NCBI GenBank assembly: GCA_003254905.1
Contig: QANU01113349.1
Span: 62,001 to 126,000 of the forward strand
Direction of reading: 5' to 3'
DNA length: 64,000 nucleotides
Source: Nissolia schottii
Lineage: Eukaryota; Streptophyta; Magnoliopsida; Fabales; Fabaceae
Shown here: in pieces, positions 28,397 through 41,207 of the stretch
How positions within the stretch are numbered: position 1 is the first letter of the stretch
Layout: each line of letters begins with the position of its first letter
Notes under the pieces: generated by a model
What the model saw: the letters and a program-made list of their open reading frames with translations, nothing else
Databases searched by the model: none
Told to the model about the DNA's origin: nothing
Translations under genes and position numbers: made by a program

Positions 28397-28490
28397 AACA
28401 ACTATATCAATTATCAAATATATTGTATCAATTATCAAATATATTATCAAATATATTGTATCAAATATATTATCAAATATATTGTACCCT
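28397..28490. repeat. ATCAAATATATTGT tandem repeat
   Basis: About six units of (T)ATCAAATATATT(GTA) in a row. The array ends in two CCCTAAA units, too few to mean telomeric sequence. Confidence 0.75.
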
Positions 28491-28576
28491 AAACCCTAAA
28501 TAAATGATATTTATTTTTAAAAGCATGATGACTTCAAAATTTTTAAACCAATATAAAAAGAGTAATACTTTGGAGA

Positions 28577-28701
28577 CCTAATTCATCAACCTGCTTATCA
28601 ACCTACCCACTTCTATAAATAACACTTGACATTTTTTTCTATTTTGTTCTTAAGAATGTCAAGTGTCATTTATAGGTTGATAAGTAGGTTGATGAGTTAG
28701 G
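28577..28701. mobile_element. Foldback MITE
   Basis: The 125-bp segment starts CCTAATTCATCAACCTGC and ends with the inverse of CCTAACTCATCAACCTAC. The arms pair over about 45 bases through AACACTTGACA, leaving a short loop. Flanks ACTTTGGAGA and ACTTTCAAGA match at 8 of 10 bases and may be the target duplication. Confidence 0.65.
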
Positions 28702-31566
28702 ACTTTCAAGAATTTTTCATATAAAACATATGCGGTAAAATTGACATATATTATATTTATGTATATTTTAATTTATATATATATATATATATATATTATT
28801 TTTATATTTTCATTTTACCAATTCAGTGTATTTTGTGCATTGCAAAGATTACAAAACTAGTGATTTTATAAATTGAGTTTGTTATTTTTTTTTTTGGGAG
28901 GAGGGGTTTGCTCGAACCCATGATCAAGGAATGAGTCTTGCTAGATTGGGCTAAAATTTTTATTTTATTTTATTTTATTTAGGTATTTTATCATTTATTT
29001 ATTAAAAATAACATAAAATTATAATTCCACAAATACACCTACAGCCCTACTAGCAGTCACTCTTGATTTTTTTTAAATTTTTATCTTAATATTATTTTAA
29101 TGGATATTTAATTTTGTTTTAATGAATATTAAATATATTGGATATTTAATTTTGTTTTAATCAATATTAATTACGTTATTTATAATTACAGGTTTTTTTT
29201 AAATTTCATATATTTTTGACGGATATATCTATCGGTAGGTTAAATAATATTATATAATACAACTATTTATCAACGGCTATATCCGTCGGTAACTATTTGC
29301 AAAATCATTATTCTTATAACTATTTATCGATGGATATCTGCCAGTATCTACCGTCAGATACATAATCTAACGGTAACTAGTTGTTGACGATGTTAATAAG
29401 CATCTCTTAAAGCACAAAAAGGAAAAGGATGTAGTAAAGTAAATAGATCCCAAGTACATATGGCCCAAAGTTTTTAAAAATAAAGAAAGAAAAAGAAAGC
29501 AAAAGGAAAAGACAAGAGCAAGGGTCCTCTCAACACTTTTCGGAAGAAAAGAAGAAAAGAAAGAGAAAGAAAGCATGGGGAAGCAACAAAATTGCTATTG
29601 TTGTAGAAGAAAGATAAAGGAAGAAAAAGAAGAAACAGACTAAGTCCAAAAGTTGTGGACCAAAACTAATTTTCAAACACAAAGAAGGAAAGTGCAATTA
29701 TGCAGAAAAATAAGAAAAGAAAGATGGAAAACGTGAGCAAATCTTGAGAAAGGAAAGAAATAAAAGAAAGAAAGGTTTATTTTTGAAAGTTTTTGTTTTT
29801 GAAATTCTGCAAGGTTTATTTGAGAGATATTTAGAACTTGTTATTGTTGTTTATATTTGGAAGATTTGTAAAAGAAAAGAACTTTGAAGTGATTAATGAA
29901 TTGGACATAGATTCCTAACATTTGGGAATCGAACTAGTATAAACTTTGTGTGTTCTATTTTCTTCTTTTCTTCACTTTTTCGTGTTTTGAACTTTATAAA
30001 GAAGCCCTATTTCTGTTTTGAAAAACATTATTTTATATTTCAAAAAACTTGTCTCCCTGAACAAAAGTAGATTATCTTCTAAGTTTTTAAGAGATAAATT
30101 TTTTGATCAGAAATAAATTTAAATTTCAGAAGAAAAATAGTTGCTTAGATTCAACCCCCTCTTCTCTATGCCATATCAAACCATCAGTTTTGATTGATTA
30201 TGTAAAATATTGGTTTTTGATAAAGGAATTAAGGGAATATGATATGATTTATGAAAGGATTTTAGAAACGAGAAGTAGACCCCTTATGTGGTAATACATA
30301 TTTGATTCTGCGTTGCTTGAGAGGAAAAGGATTTCTGTCTATGACTTGTTTTGTATATATATTTGATGAAATATATGTATGGGTTGTTATGAAAATGCAT
30401 TCAAGAATTACGAAATATTTTAATGAGAAAGGATTTACTTAAAAAACCTTTGAAAACGGTTTAGGGTCTTGTTAGGATATGTAACCAACAATAATAAGTG
30501 TTGGACTTGGTGCACCATGACTTAGACCTTAGCTAGTAAGGGATATAATTATACTAGCTCGGAGCGTTAGGCCAACGTCTCTGATTTTCCAATTTTTCGA
30601 ACTCATGTTGAGGCAAAACGCTTAACATGTTGTTTCTGTCTGTTTTCTAGACTTCTTGCCCAATTAGGATGTTATCTATGTCCGTTGGCTGACTTGATGG
30701 ATTCTATTTGTGATTGGGGCAATAAGAATCTGTATAATATGTTTTTTTGTGGATTTTGGAACTATATTTTCTATACAACCTTGTTTTCTATCGATGTTGA
30801 ACTAAATTGTTTTAAGTTAATCAAATTGCACCTTTTAACACTTTAAATATTATCTCGAGTCTTGAGACTTCTAGCACGACAACTTAGTATTTTTTAACTT
30901 GTTAACTTAAAAAACTTGTATCAACTTGATTTTTTTTTAACAATTTAAAACCTATCTCTTTGACTACTCAAAATGAATTATAATTCTTCTAGCAACTGTA
31001 ACAAGTTGAAAATGTAACTTGATCAATTTAACAATTTTTATTGACAAAGTTGCCAACATCAATACTTCTTCCCTTCATTACCCCGAAGCCCCTCCCCTCA
31101 TCTTGTCCCCAACGCCGCCCTTGCTCCCACCCCACCGGCCACCGCTCCCGCCTTCTCTCATTCAAGAAATGGATAAATGAGTTGGGTGGAAAAAAAACAC
31201 GAATTTAAGAAAACTATCCAAAAAGCAATAGATAATCAAAGTGGCAAATAGTAAATACATTGTCGTATCCGTAACTAAGATGAAATTACAATACAGCAAT
31301 ATTGGTTAAGGGCAAAGATAAGTTTCACCACTCCCACTACCAAAGTAAAAGGGTCTTAATCATTCCTCACACAAGAATAGGAGAGGAAAGTCCAAACCAA
31401 AAAGTTCCATGTGATGAGTAATAGTAAAGTAAGAGAACATAAAAAAGGTCTAAATATTTCAAAACCCCATGAAGATCCAAAACAAAAGTTTACACTCAAA
31501 TCGTTTGAGAAATTTCTTCAATTCCTGTATGAACACACACGAATTACACACACACACACTAGTAAT

Positions 31567-34500
31567 CTATCTGAAGGGAGCAAGAGGGTTTGGGCTGCGT
31601 GGAGCCTTAGACCTCCTAAGTTCTTTACAAACACTATCCAACATCCCCAGAAAATCCCTCACTATGACAAATATCCTAAGCGGGTTCCCATCTTCTTTAC
31701 TCACACTATCACCGTGAAAATACTCCGTGATCTCCTTCACACGTGCCAGCACTCTGTCCTCGTCCCCTCTCAGCTCCTTGAGCTTCCTCTCCGCATAACT
31801 CAAAAAGCACGCCATGGTCTTCACGAATCCCCCGGCACCATCTCCATCATTGCGCAAGTCCTCCTCCACTAGATGTTGCAGTTTGGCCATTTCCTCCGAC
31901 AGATTCGACACCGAGCTGGCGAGAACGTCTAAATCGATGGTCGCTGTCTTCTTCGCGTTGTACAGCTCGGTGCTGAGGCCGGAGACCAGCTCTAGCCCCA
32001 TTCTCCTGTAATCCTCTTCTCTCTCTTCCTCCGTCATGACGTTCTTCTTGCCGCTGATCTTCCCCATGATGCTGTCGGAGACTCTGATTCCTTCGGAGCG
32101 GACGATCTCCTGGACGACGAAGTGGAGCAGAGTGGTCTTGCCGTCGACGCCCTTGACGTCCGCCAGCTTGAGGAGCGCGTCGAGCTTGAACGCTCTGGCG
32201 CCTCCCCTGACTGTCCCCACGTTCATGCGGTTCCCTGTTTTCAGCACGGCTTCCAGCAGCTTCAGGAATAGCCTGCTTGATCTTAGCTCCTTGCAAGCCT
32301 CCTGGTTCGTGGTGGGGACACAAAACAACAAGGCAACGTCACAGAATCGCCACAAGTAATTAAATTGCTACCTTTTTTGGTTAAATAACACATTTAAAAA
32401 TAAATTCTTCATTCTTGCGGGGACCATTTGTCACTTTTTTTAATCATTGATTATAAGTGAGCCCCACAAAACCTTACTAGGCCTCCTCATCTTTCTTATG
32501 ATCACAACATAGAGGCTCGACCTCTACAACCTTACTTGATCCATTCGTATATTCTTGTTTATTATATATGTTCAAAATTATATAATAAATGACATTTTAA
32601 TTGAGTATTGGATCTTCCATTTTATGAGAATACTACACTGAATTATTATTATTTTTTTGATATATTTCTCCCCCTTATAACATTATAAATGTTATTGAAG
32701 TGAGAGAGAATAATGACATATATTTAAATGAGGTGTTGCACATCTAATGATTCGATTGGTTAAGACTTAAAAGATTTCAGAGTGTGTGTGGTTTCAATGG
32801 CTATACCTCAAGCATTGAGAAGGAGTTCCTGAGGTGAACAACTTCATCCTCAAAGGTCTCTTTGTAAAGCATGCCTTCTACTCTTTGAAAGGCAACCGGC
32901 ACGCTAAGCATTGCCCTCACAAACCTTTCAGCGGACCCCAATTCATTGATGTTGCCTTTATAGTTAGAGAGATTAGCCTCTTCTTCCTTGGTGGGTACCA
33001 TCTTCACTAATGCCTCTAGTTGTTGCAATGTGAGGCCCTTCCCTGCGTTTTTTTTTTAAAAATAAAAATAAAAATCAAAACGGTTTTAATCAGATCTTAG
33101 ATGTGGCAACATTAATTCGACAACTGAATATTGTCTCGGACATGTGGCATAAATGCACATGCATGTATCCCCGTGATGCTATAATAAATAAATAAACGTC
33201 GGTGTGCAGCCTCGCTAAGCAGCATATAACAGAAATGATGACTATATATATGACATTAGTATTAATTTTCATTAATAACATATAAACTTTTATCTCATGG
33301 TATGGGACATTATACTAACATTTTGTGCTATTATTTCCACCATATTTATGTTATGACAAATGCGGTTTGGACTTTGGAACATCGTTAACAAGATTTTGTA
33401 TAATTGAGGAGTAATTACCTTGTATTAGGGCTTCACATACATGCTCAGCTGTGGCATTTAGAGCTTTGGAGAGAATTGTTATGTTCTGCAGCCGTTTAGG
33501 CTCAAGAACATGCTTGCTTGGAGATGGGCTTTTGCTCTTTGTTTCGTCGTTCTTAATTGAACTTTGCAAATTGTAGCCAAAGAGTGACTCGATCATTTCT
33601 TCATCCAACCTGCAGATTAAAATTCATAATGTGCTTAAACTTGGGCCAAAGAAAAAAAATTGATATTTGAGTAAACCTCAAATTGGTCTCTTAAATTTTG
33701 GATCAGCCAAATTAGTCCATTTAACTATGTTCAGTTTTAGCAAGGACTTATTTGTCCTAATTATTTTTAGAGGGACTAATTTGGCAATCAATTTGAGGTT
33801 TACTCTGATATTTTTAATTAATGAAGTTGAACTTACTCAAATGAACTTGATCGAAGCTTATCCCAAACCATCGTGCGATTTGGTGCGGCCCTTACTTTGT
33901 CCCAGTGAAGTGGTTTGAGTTTGGGCAATGGTGCCCCATCTTTGCCTAGTGCCGAATATTGAGGGTGTTGAGATGGTGGAGGAGGTGGTGTTTTGGCACT
34001 ACTGTTTCTAAAGCTATTTGGAAATGGAGGTGGGCATGGTGGTGGGGGAACACTGTTGTTTGGAGGAGGTGGTGGGGAAGGCATGTCCTTTTCAGGGCTT
34101 TGATTTGACCCTGAGAATGTGTCTGAATTCCTAGGAGATGATGATGACAAATTGTGAGATGTCAGAGAAAAAGGAGAGTGAGATGAAGAAGCTCTGGAAG
34201 AAGAAGAAGAAGAAGTAGTTAGGGAATGCAAAGCAAAAAGCGGCATTTGCCGTGGCAGTGGCGGCGGCGGCGGCGGAGGTGGAGGTGGAGGGGGAGAGGA
34301 GGATTTAACACATTGGTGGACAGGAGTAGTGCCAACAGTAATCTCTCGTGGCGGTTGGTGAGATTGTTGTGCCTTTGAAATTGGGTTATGGGGTGATAAT
34401 AATAAACTTGAATTTTGAGGGGACAGAATAGACAATGCTGTATCACTAATTAGGCTACTGCCATTTGAGGCATTGGAAAGTCTTGCATTTGATTGGGAAT

Positions 34501-35401
34501 CAACAAGTGAATGAAAGCTTTCATCATCTGATGAATTGCATTCTTCCTCAGGGTCGGGGATAACAATTTCATCCCCATCAGATTCGGATTCATGTTTCAC
34601 TGATTCATGAACGGTTGGAATATCCTTGGTGGTGGAAGAATCGCCAACATTATTATTATTATTATTATTATTGCCACGACTTTTCTCCTTCAAGGTGCAA
34701 GCGTGCTGCTCTATGTCCTCCCCTAAAGAATCAAGATAAAACAGATCTATTGATGAATTTTGATAATTAGTACCTTCTCCACTTCCTTTGTTGCTCTTGT
34801 TGCTTCCACCACAAAGGGGCAGCACTGTCCTTTTGGGCTTCTTCCTCTTTGTTCCTTGATTCCTGAGTTTCCTGCATAACAAGATCAAGCCACATGCACA
34901 GATTAACACGGCAACCCCCAAAGATACAACAACAACAGCTACTAGTACTCTTCTTCTTCTTGCTCCTCTGCGTCTATCTTCATCATGAGTTTTGTAGTTG
35001 AGTGGTGGATGATGATTCCAATGACGGTGCAGGGAATGGTGATGATGATGCAGGTGGTGCACAGGAGAAGGAGCTGGGGCTATGGCCTCGGCTTCAGTGC
35101 TTGGTGATGGAGAAGGTGAAGGGGAGAAGAGAAACTCGGAAGAAGGTACTCTTCTTGTGTTGTGGAAGCTCTTGAGTCCAAGCAAGGCTCTGAATTTTTC
35201 TACTATCATGGCCTCCTTCTCTTCGCTCTCATCAAGCCCTGATGAGATTTTCTTGATGCCACTTTCTTGTCCACTGCTCTCATGATCCTTGTTGAAGTAG
35301 AAAGCAGCAGCATCCGCAGTCAGAATGTGGGTTCTTTGCAATGATAGGAGCACCAAGAGGGTTATGATGAACAAGATCATGGTCAGAATCTCAGAACTCA
35401 T
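31567..35401 (-). CDS. Group I (membrane-anchored) formin-like protein
   Basis: Four exons in coding order: 35401-33837, 33609-33419, 33042-32807, 32301-31567; 908 residues. Formins nucleate and elongate actin filaments; plant group I members sit in the plasma membrane with an extracellular, wall-facing N-terminus. Layout: signal peptide (about 1-30), Pro/Ser extensin-like (SPSPSPSP, 93-100) and His-rich (117-131) ectodomain, Arg-rich stretch, membrane helix (152-176, [20 protein letters not shown]), acidic linker with an Asn8 run (244-251), FH1 with Pro13 (370-382) and further Pro runs (443-477), then FH2 from about 490. FH2 hallmarks: [37 protein letters not shown] and [20 protein letters not shown] (residues after 680). 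The C-terminus ends SPNPLAPFR. The family is certain; by eye it is closest to FH11-like members, but I do not assign a number. Intron 1 carries a MITE, and an assembly gap begins 24 bases upstream of the ATG. Confidence 0.93.
33669..33805. mobile_element. MITE in formin intron 1 with 8-bp target duplication
   Basis: The 137-bp element has termini GAGTAAACCTCAAATTG, inverted at the right end with a perfect match over 17 bases. It is flanked by TGATATTT at 33661-33668 and 33806-33813. An 8-bp duplication fits a hAT-type origin. It lies within 32 bases of the exon 1 donor. Confidence 0.85.
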
Positions 35402-35425
35402 TTTTCTCTCCCTTCTTCCAACTAG

Positions 35426-35505
35426 NNNNNNNNNNNNNNNNNNNNNNNNNNNNNNNNNNNNNNNNNNNNNNNNNNNNNNNNNNNNNNNNNNNNNNNNNNN
35501 NNNNN
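35426..35505. other. Assembly gap (80 N)
   Basis: A run of N directly upstream of the formin start, followed by G9. The formin leader and core promoter are therefore incomplete here. Confidence 1.
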
Positions 35506-37452
35506 GGGGGGGGGAGGAAGATGTGGGAACAGTGTCTTTAATGCTACTCCAAGGAACCCCTGAACCTGGCAGTTGTAGGTTAGAGTTGTACTACTGGGCC
35601 TTCTTTACTTTCCTGTTCATACACTCTTATCTCTTCTCACCCTCCCATAAATAAAATTTCTCTCTGGTCCAGTTAATGCACATATAACACTTTGTTTTTG
35701 GGGGAAATCTTTCCCTCCTTCAGCTTTGACTTAATCCTTTTGTCTTAAGTGCTTTTCTATGCTGTTTTTGTCAGAAATGTTGTAAAGTTAAGTGGCGGGC
35801 TATATTCTCCTCCCGCTCTTTGTGATCAAAAAACACCACTAAGGTCTCTCAACTTTCCTTTTAGTGTTAGGTTTTTATTCTTTTCAGGATTGAAAAGCCT
35901 CACTGTGTTTGATTGAATCATGATATTTGAAGTTGGATAAACTTTTTAGTGGCTAAAAGTCATGTAATCAAAAGACAATGCAAAAGTAGATAGTAGGTCC
36001 CTTTTTTCTGTTCGGCTTGCCTAACTTCTGTGAAGGTGATTCTGCAAGATTTCTCCAACCCCATTATAAATAAAGAAGAGAGATCCATGAGGTGGGGACA
36101 AAATACAAATAGATCCCTCATTTTGGAGAAATTCTTAACTATAATTATGTTTAGTTTACATAGATACATGAATTTAATAACTTTGATATTTTTATTTTTT
36201 GATATAATGGAATCCAAATTTTTTGTGTAAGATATTATTAGGCAGTGAATAGCTGTCAGATTCATCTAATTAAATAAGTTGTTGCTTTTATTCAGAAACT
36301 TTTTCCTCACCATCTCACGTGAAGGCATTGTATGAAATGCTGAAAGCTAGATGTTGATTGTTTGATAATGAGAGGCTAAATAGATTAGAGTCTTCATCCC
36401 AATTTTATTTATTTGTATTGATTAATCACTTTGCACTCTCAAGTGTGCTTTTGTTATTCTTTTCTGGTACAACATAGCATGGTATCCACGATTTGAGTAA
36501 AAGGGACTTCAGAATTATATATTTTATCAAATTAATGGGTTTGCCTCTCTCCTTTGCCTCACATTAACAAATAATAACAACTCGAGAAACTCTCACGCAC
36601 TAAATAGTAAAGACAGAGAGATAATGGGGGTGAGAGAAGGGAAGATTGTGGTATGGTCAAATTAACAGTAGCAATTTATTTCTAACCATGGAGTACATGC
36701 TGTGGTTTTGACAGCTACTTGCAAAAAACCTGCTATGTATCGCATTCTTATTTTATGGTGTTGTTATTGCATTCAAGGGTCAAGGAAAATCAACTGTGCC
36801 AGGGTCTAAGCTGATATCATTTATATATGGACAGAAAGTTTTTCTTTTTCTAATTTATTAAATATTCTTGTTAAATGTTTGAACCAATCGCATTCACATA
36901 AAAAAAGTGGTTGGTTGTTATTACATTTTATGAGTGTTCTAACCTTTAAGTGTTGACATTGTGTTTGGACAAAAATTTCTCACAGTAGAGACTGGATTTG
37001 GTCGTTTCATTAAAGAAAAAGTGACATTTGAAGACGTTTTTATTCTTTATATCATCATGCCAATTATGTGGCGCAAATATATAAAACATCTCACAAGATA
37101 CTCTTATAGTAATTTTTATCCAATTCTCTGGTTATGTCTGAATTATTCACTCTAAAAAATATTTGTATTCATTTATTTGTTTACCGTATATAACTAATGG
37201 ACTTACAAAAAAAAAAGTATACAATTAATATGTACCAATATACATGGAATTTTGTTGTGACTTTGTATAAAGTAAATAATAAAACATATAGGGCATATAG
37301 TACTACTAAAGTCTATAAGTAGAAAAGAATAAAAAACATTTAAAACTTCCATTTCATGAGAAAAATTTGGTTATAAAGTCAAATATGAAACAATGACAAT
37401 AATGACTTGCTACATGTAGAAAATAATAGGAAAAATGAAACATATAATATCA
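35506..37452. other. Intergenic, formin upstream region; no gene seen
   Basis: AT-rich with ordinary composition. Open frames are short and unrecognised. Confidence 0.45.
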
Positions 37453-37831
37453 TGTAACAATAGGCTAAAGGTTTCTTAATAATTAAGCCACGCCCAACAA
37501 CCATAAAGCCCAAATGGCTAGCTACCAATGATTATAAATGAAAGTGACACAAGCCACAACAAGTCTTCAATGGTCAGGTGCAAGATATTTGGACTAAAAA
37601 AATAAAACAACAAGTAAAAGGGCTCATTGGACTTATACGGGCGAGCGAGATGAGACGGTACAACGCGCGCGTGTGTGTGATGGTAAAACCCAAGTCCACA
37701 TTGCTAGCCCAATACTAAAGCGTTTAATAATAAACCAAGATTAATTATAAACGCTTCCATGAAGTCAACTCCAAACAATGTGGGACTTTGGTTTTATCGT
37801 AACACATAGACTGAGTTTGAAAAACTCTTCA
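37453..37831 (-). repeat. 3' LTR of the minus-strand copia element
   Basis: Near-copy of 39817-40194; differs by scattered substitutions and a GT-rich insertion (GCGCGCGTGTGTGTG) at about 37663-37678. Confidence 0.8.
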
Positions 37832-38048
37832 AAGTGTATAGGATCTCTAATCACAGTGTTTGGGTTTCAATCATACGGTCTCAAATAATGGGCATCATTT
37901 CCATCCCCTTTGATGTTTCACTTACTAGCATCCTAGCAAGTGGCTTCGTTAGAGGATCAACCAAATTCTTCTCTAACCTCACAAAATCCATGAATTTCAC
38001 ATTATTTTCAATCAGCTACCTCACAATATTATGCCACAATATGATATG

Positions 38049-38468
38049 TCAGATTTTACCATTATAAATTCTGTTCTTTGCTGGAGCAATAGCATCCTGA
38101 CAATCACAATGAATAGATACATACGTGTGTGTTCTATCCCATAAGGGTATGTCCACCAAAAAATTCCTAAGCCACTCAACTTTGGACCCTAGCTTATATA
38201 AGGCTATAAATTTTGACTCCATGGTAGACCTAGCAATACAAGTTTGCTTGGTGGACTTCCAAGAGATAGTCCCACCTGCTAACATAGAGATAGTCCCACC
38301 TGCTAACATAAACACATATCCACTAGTAGATTTAATTTTATTAGAGTTAGAAATCCAGTTTGTGTCAATATAACCTTCAAAAACTGAAGGATAACCAAAA
38401 TATATCAAGCCATAATCAATATTTCCTCTTAAATATCTCAAAATTCTGTTTAGGGCATTCCAATGCAT
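38049..38468 (-). pseudogene. copia RNase H fragment
   Basis: The translation has [60 protein letters not shown] and [14 protein letters not shown], which is the end of the copia polyprotein. The catalytic D of the usual 'D(A/S)DW' is replaced (DTNW). LAGGTIS is encoded twice because a 24-base segment is tandemly duplicated at about 38262-38309. Confidence 0.85.
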
Positions 38469-38693
38469 GTTACTAGGATTATGTGTATCTTACTTAATCA
38501 ATTAACAACATATGCAATATTAGGTCTAGTGAAATTCATCAAATATATCAAACTACCAATGATACATGCATATTCAATTTGTGACACTATCACCAACATT
38601 TTTCACAAGATGCAAGCTAGGATCATAAGGTGTAGATATTGGTTTGAAATCTTAAAAACCAAATTTCTTAAGCATGCTTTCAACATAATGAGA

Positions 38694-39335
38694 CTAAGAC
38701 AAGATATAGCAATTATCTTTCTTAATCAATTTTATTCCAAGAATAACATTTATTTTAATAAGCACAATTTTTTCTTTCAAGTTCATGACCTTTCTCTTTT
38801 GCCTAAAATTAAGCTTATAATCTTTCCATGAATCGGGAAATTTATCCACAAGAGTTTGTGGCATAAACCTCTCCGGTAAAATGTCCCCTTCCTTAGCAAG
38901 ACCATCCACCAATTTACTAAACTCATTTAATTGAGATGAAACACTTTTATTGTCAACCATTTGGAAGACATTAAAATTATGCACCAAGAACTTTTTAATA
39001 CCTTCTTCCTCCTAAATATATTTTAAACTAAAGCATCCCAAATATTCTTAGCATGAGCGTAATGGCAATAAATATCATACTAGTCATTAGCAAAGCCCTC
39101 AAGATAGTATGCCTACACAATTTCTCTGCCATTTCCCAATCTTTTAAAGGTTGTTCATGGTTTTTAGTATCATCCTCAGGTTTTGGATCAACTAGAACGA
39201 AATTAATTTTAGAAAATCCAAGACCTCTAAAATTCTATTCTACCATCTCTTAAAATGATCTCCATCAAAAGGCTCTAATTTAGAAGATTCAAGAATAACC
39301 TTAGTAGCAACTAAAATACTAACATCCATAATAAA
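38694..39335 (-). pseudogene. copia Gag fragment
   Basis: The upstream part encodes SSKLEPFDGDHFKRW and LKDWEMAEKLCRHTILRAL with stops and a frameshift. The downstream frame has FQMVDNKSVSSQLNEFSKLV and LVDKFPDSWKDYKLNFRQKR, which is typical plant copia Gag (UBN2). Confidence 0.8.
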
Positions 39336-39816
39336 CCCTTAAGATTGTTGTTGAAACTAATTAAATATGCAGTATTTTAGAAAATAAATTAAACCAAACA
39401 ATAGCAAAACTTTTGATTAGGGAAGAACAAACCCTAACCAAACATCAACAAATAAAAAGGACAAAGATGAGTTACAATGTTATACTACAAATCATGCTAG
39501 GCACTATCCTTAAGGGTTTATTTTCGCTTTACCTGGAGGCTATGCTTGGTGGAGAGGTGTCAATGGAAATCCCTCAAGGATTAGATGTGGGTCATCTCAG
39601 TAACTTGTCTACACGCAGTCGTCAAAACACTGAGCAGTGAAGACTCATTCCTGAACTCAGAATGAGCAGTAGAGGTAGTGAGGGAGTGCCTCTACAACTC
39701 ATGGATGCCAGGTAGGAAGAGGAAGATGAAAAGTTGTAGTGGAAAGCAAAAATTCGTGGATGAGAAGAAGAAGAGGAAGAGACAAATCTGGTAGCTTGTT
39801 TAGTCTCAGGAAGGTA

Positions 39817-40194
39817 TGTCAATAAATAGGCCAAAGGTTGCTTAATAATTAAGTCATGACCAACGGCCATAAAACCCAAACGGATAGCTTCTAATGGTTA
39901 TAAATGCAAGTGGCACAGGCCACAACAAGTCTCCAATGGTCAGGTGCAAGACATTTGGGCCAAAAAAAACATAAAACAAGTAAAAGGGCCCATTGGACTT
40001 ACGCATGTGAGATGGGACGGGGCAGGGCGATGCGGGCGTGTTATGGTAAAGCCCAAGTCCACAATGCTAGCCCAATACTAAAGTGTTTAATAGTAAACAA
40101 AGTTTACTTATAAAGGCTTCCATGAAGTCAATTTCAAGCAATGTGAAGCTTTAATTTTATCACAATACATAGTCTAAGTTTAAAACACTCTTCA
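39817..40194 (-). repeat. 5' LTR of the minus-strand copia element
   Basis: Direct repeat of 37453-37831. On the minus strand the sequence after it (39816 downward) continues for about 480 bases of leader before the Gag remnant. Confidence 0.75.
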
Positions 40195-41207
40195 GAGAAC
40201 CAAAATTTTCAATATAAACACTACTCAAAATTTTCAACCGATAGGAGTAAGGGTGCGGATATTTTTGACGTGGAATTATAGGTGTGGTGAATTGGGAGGT
40301 GTGGATATTCTAGATTTAGCTATATATACATATTGATCAAACAAAAAATAATAAGAATAGAGGAATATTTGAATGACTGTATTAGATACTGTTCTAAGAG
40401 AATTATCTTTATCCTAATTCCGATGCTTGAAGGAAGGCATTAACATGTAACTCTTCACGAGAGAATGTGGGCTTAATTTGTAACTCCACCAACCAATAAT
40501 CCCATTGCGACCTAAACAATAATAGGTACGATTTGCATGCCTAAAATGAAGATAGAGACGAATCTAACATTATTAAATCATATAATTCTTATATATAAAA
40601 AAGATTCGTTAAACACTGATTTTAAGAGTTATGCGTATGGCATACTATTTTAGCTATATACATCTTATTTATCATTGACTAAGATAAAATGAGTATACGT
40701 AACATCTCTCATTTTATTTAGTGTACTCATGTTATCATGTGATTTGACACACCACCTGAAAGAATGAGGACAACTAACACTACTCTTTTAAATAATGAGA
40801 CATTCATCTTCACCACATGTAAAACATATGTGAAGATTCTAAATTTTGAAACACCAAGAGTCCAAGATCCAATAAAATTCTTAACAAAAACAAACCACTT
40901 AACTAAGCAAAACACAAAATTGGAACTTCAAGCAACAAGAATGCTTCGGTTAATGGAGCGTGCTTCCATGGTCTGACCCAAGTTAATGACCATTTTGGTC
41001 TAGGTATTATTTTAATAAAAAAAATGCATCAATTACTTTGTTACCCTCACCCTTTCTCTTTCTTAGGCCTCTCCTCCTCTACCTACTCTTTCTCCATCTC
41101 AACCCCACCGTCACCGCCACCGCCACCGCCATCCATGCCACTGCTTCCCGATGACACAACCTCCTCCCCTCCACACCTAATACTCCCCTTCTTCTTCCGC
41201 GACTAAC
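40195..41207. other. Intergenic, no gene seen
   Basis: AT-rich with a Pro-coding (CCGCCA)n block at 41102-41130 that looks like simple sequence. No domain recognised. Confidence 0.4.

Larger units (their letters stand above)
27098..31566. other. RECQSIM 5' region and intergenic stretch, no gene seen
   Basis: 27098-27470 is the likely RECQSIM leader and promoter. Beyond it the sequence is AT-rich with TE traces: GGCCCAA/TTGGGC-type words (27880-28010), a B-box-like CTCGAACCC (28913), subterminal-style TCCGTCGGTAAC and CTACCGTCAGAT words (29215-29375) and TTCAACCCCCTCTTCT (30152-30167), a motif common near plant copia LTR ends. 31075-31165 is a short GC-rich block. Long frames here are Lys/Phe-rich and unconvincing. 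Confidence 0.4.
37453..40194 (-). mobile_element. Internally deleted Ty1/copia element on the minus strand with two LTRs
   Basis: Two direct repeats of about 379 and 378 bp (37453-37831, 39817-40194) align along their whole length: for example AGGTTKCTTAATAATTAAG, CAAGTCYMCAATGCTAGCCC-type and GGCTTCCATGAAGTCAA words. They read TG...CA on the minus strand. Between them, on the minus strand, a broken Gag (about 39335-38694) is followed by an RNase H fragment (38468-38049). Protease, integrase and most of the reverse transcriptase are missing, so a large internal deletion has occurred. No matching 5-bp target duplication and no clear primer-binding site were seen. Confidence 0.8.

Noticed and set aside
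28480-28500. CCCTAAACCCTAAA as interstitial telomeric DNA
   Set aside because: Only two units at the edge of an AT-rich tandem repeat.
41102-41206. Pro-rich coding exon
   Set aside because: (CCGCCA)n simple sequence without neighbouring exon or domain.
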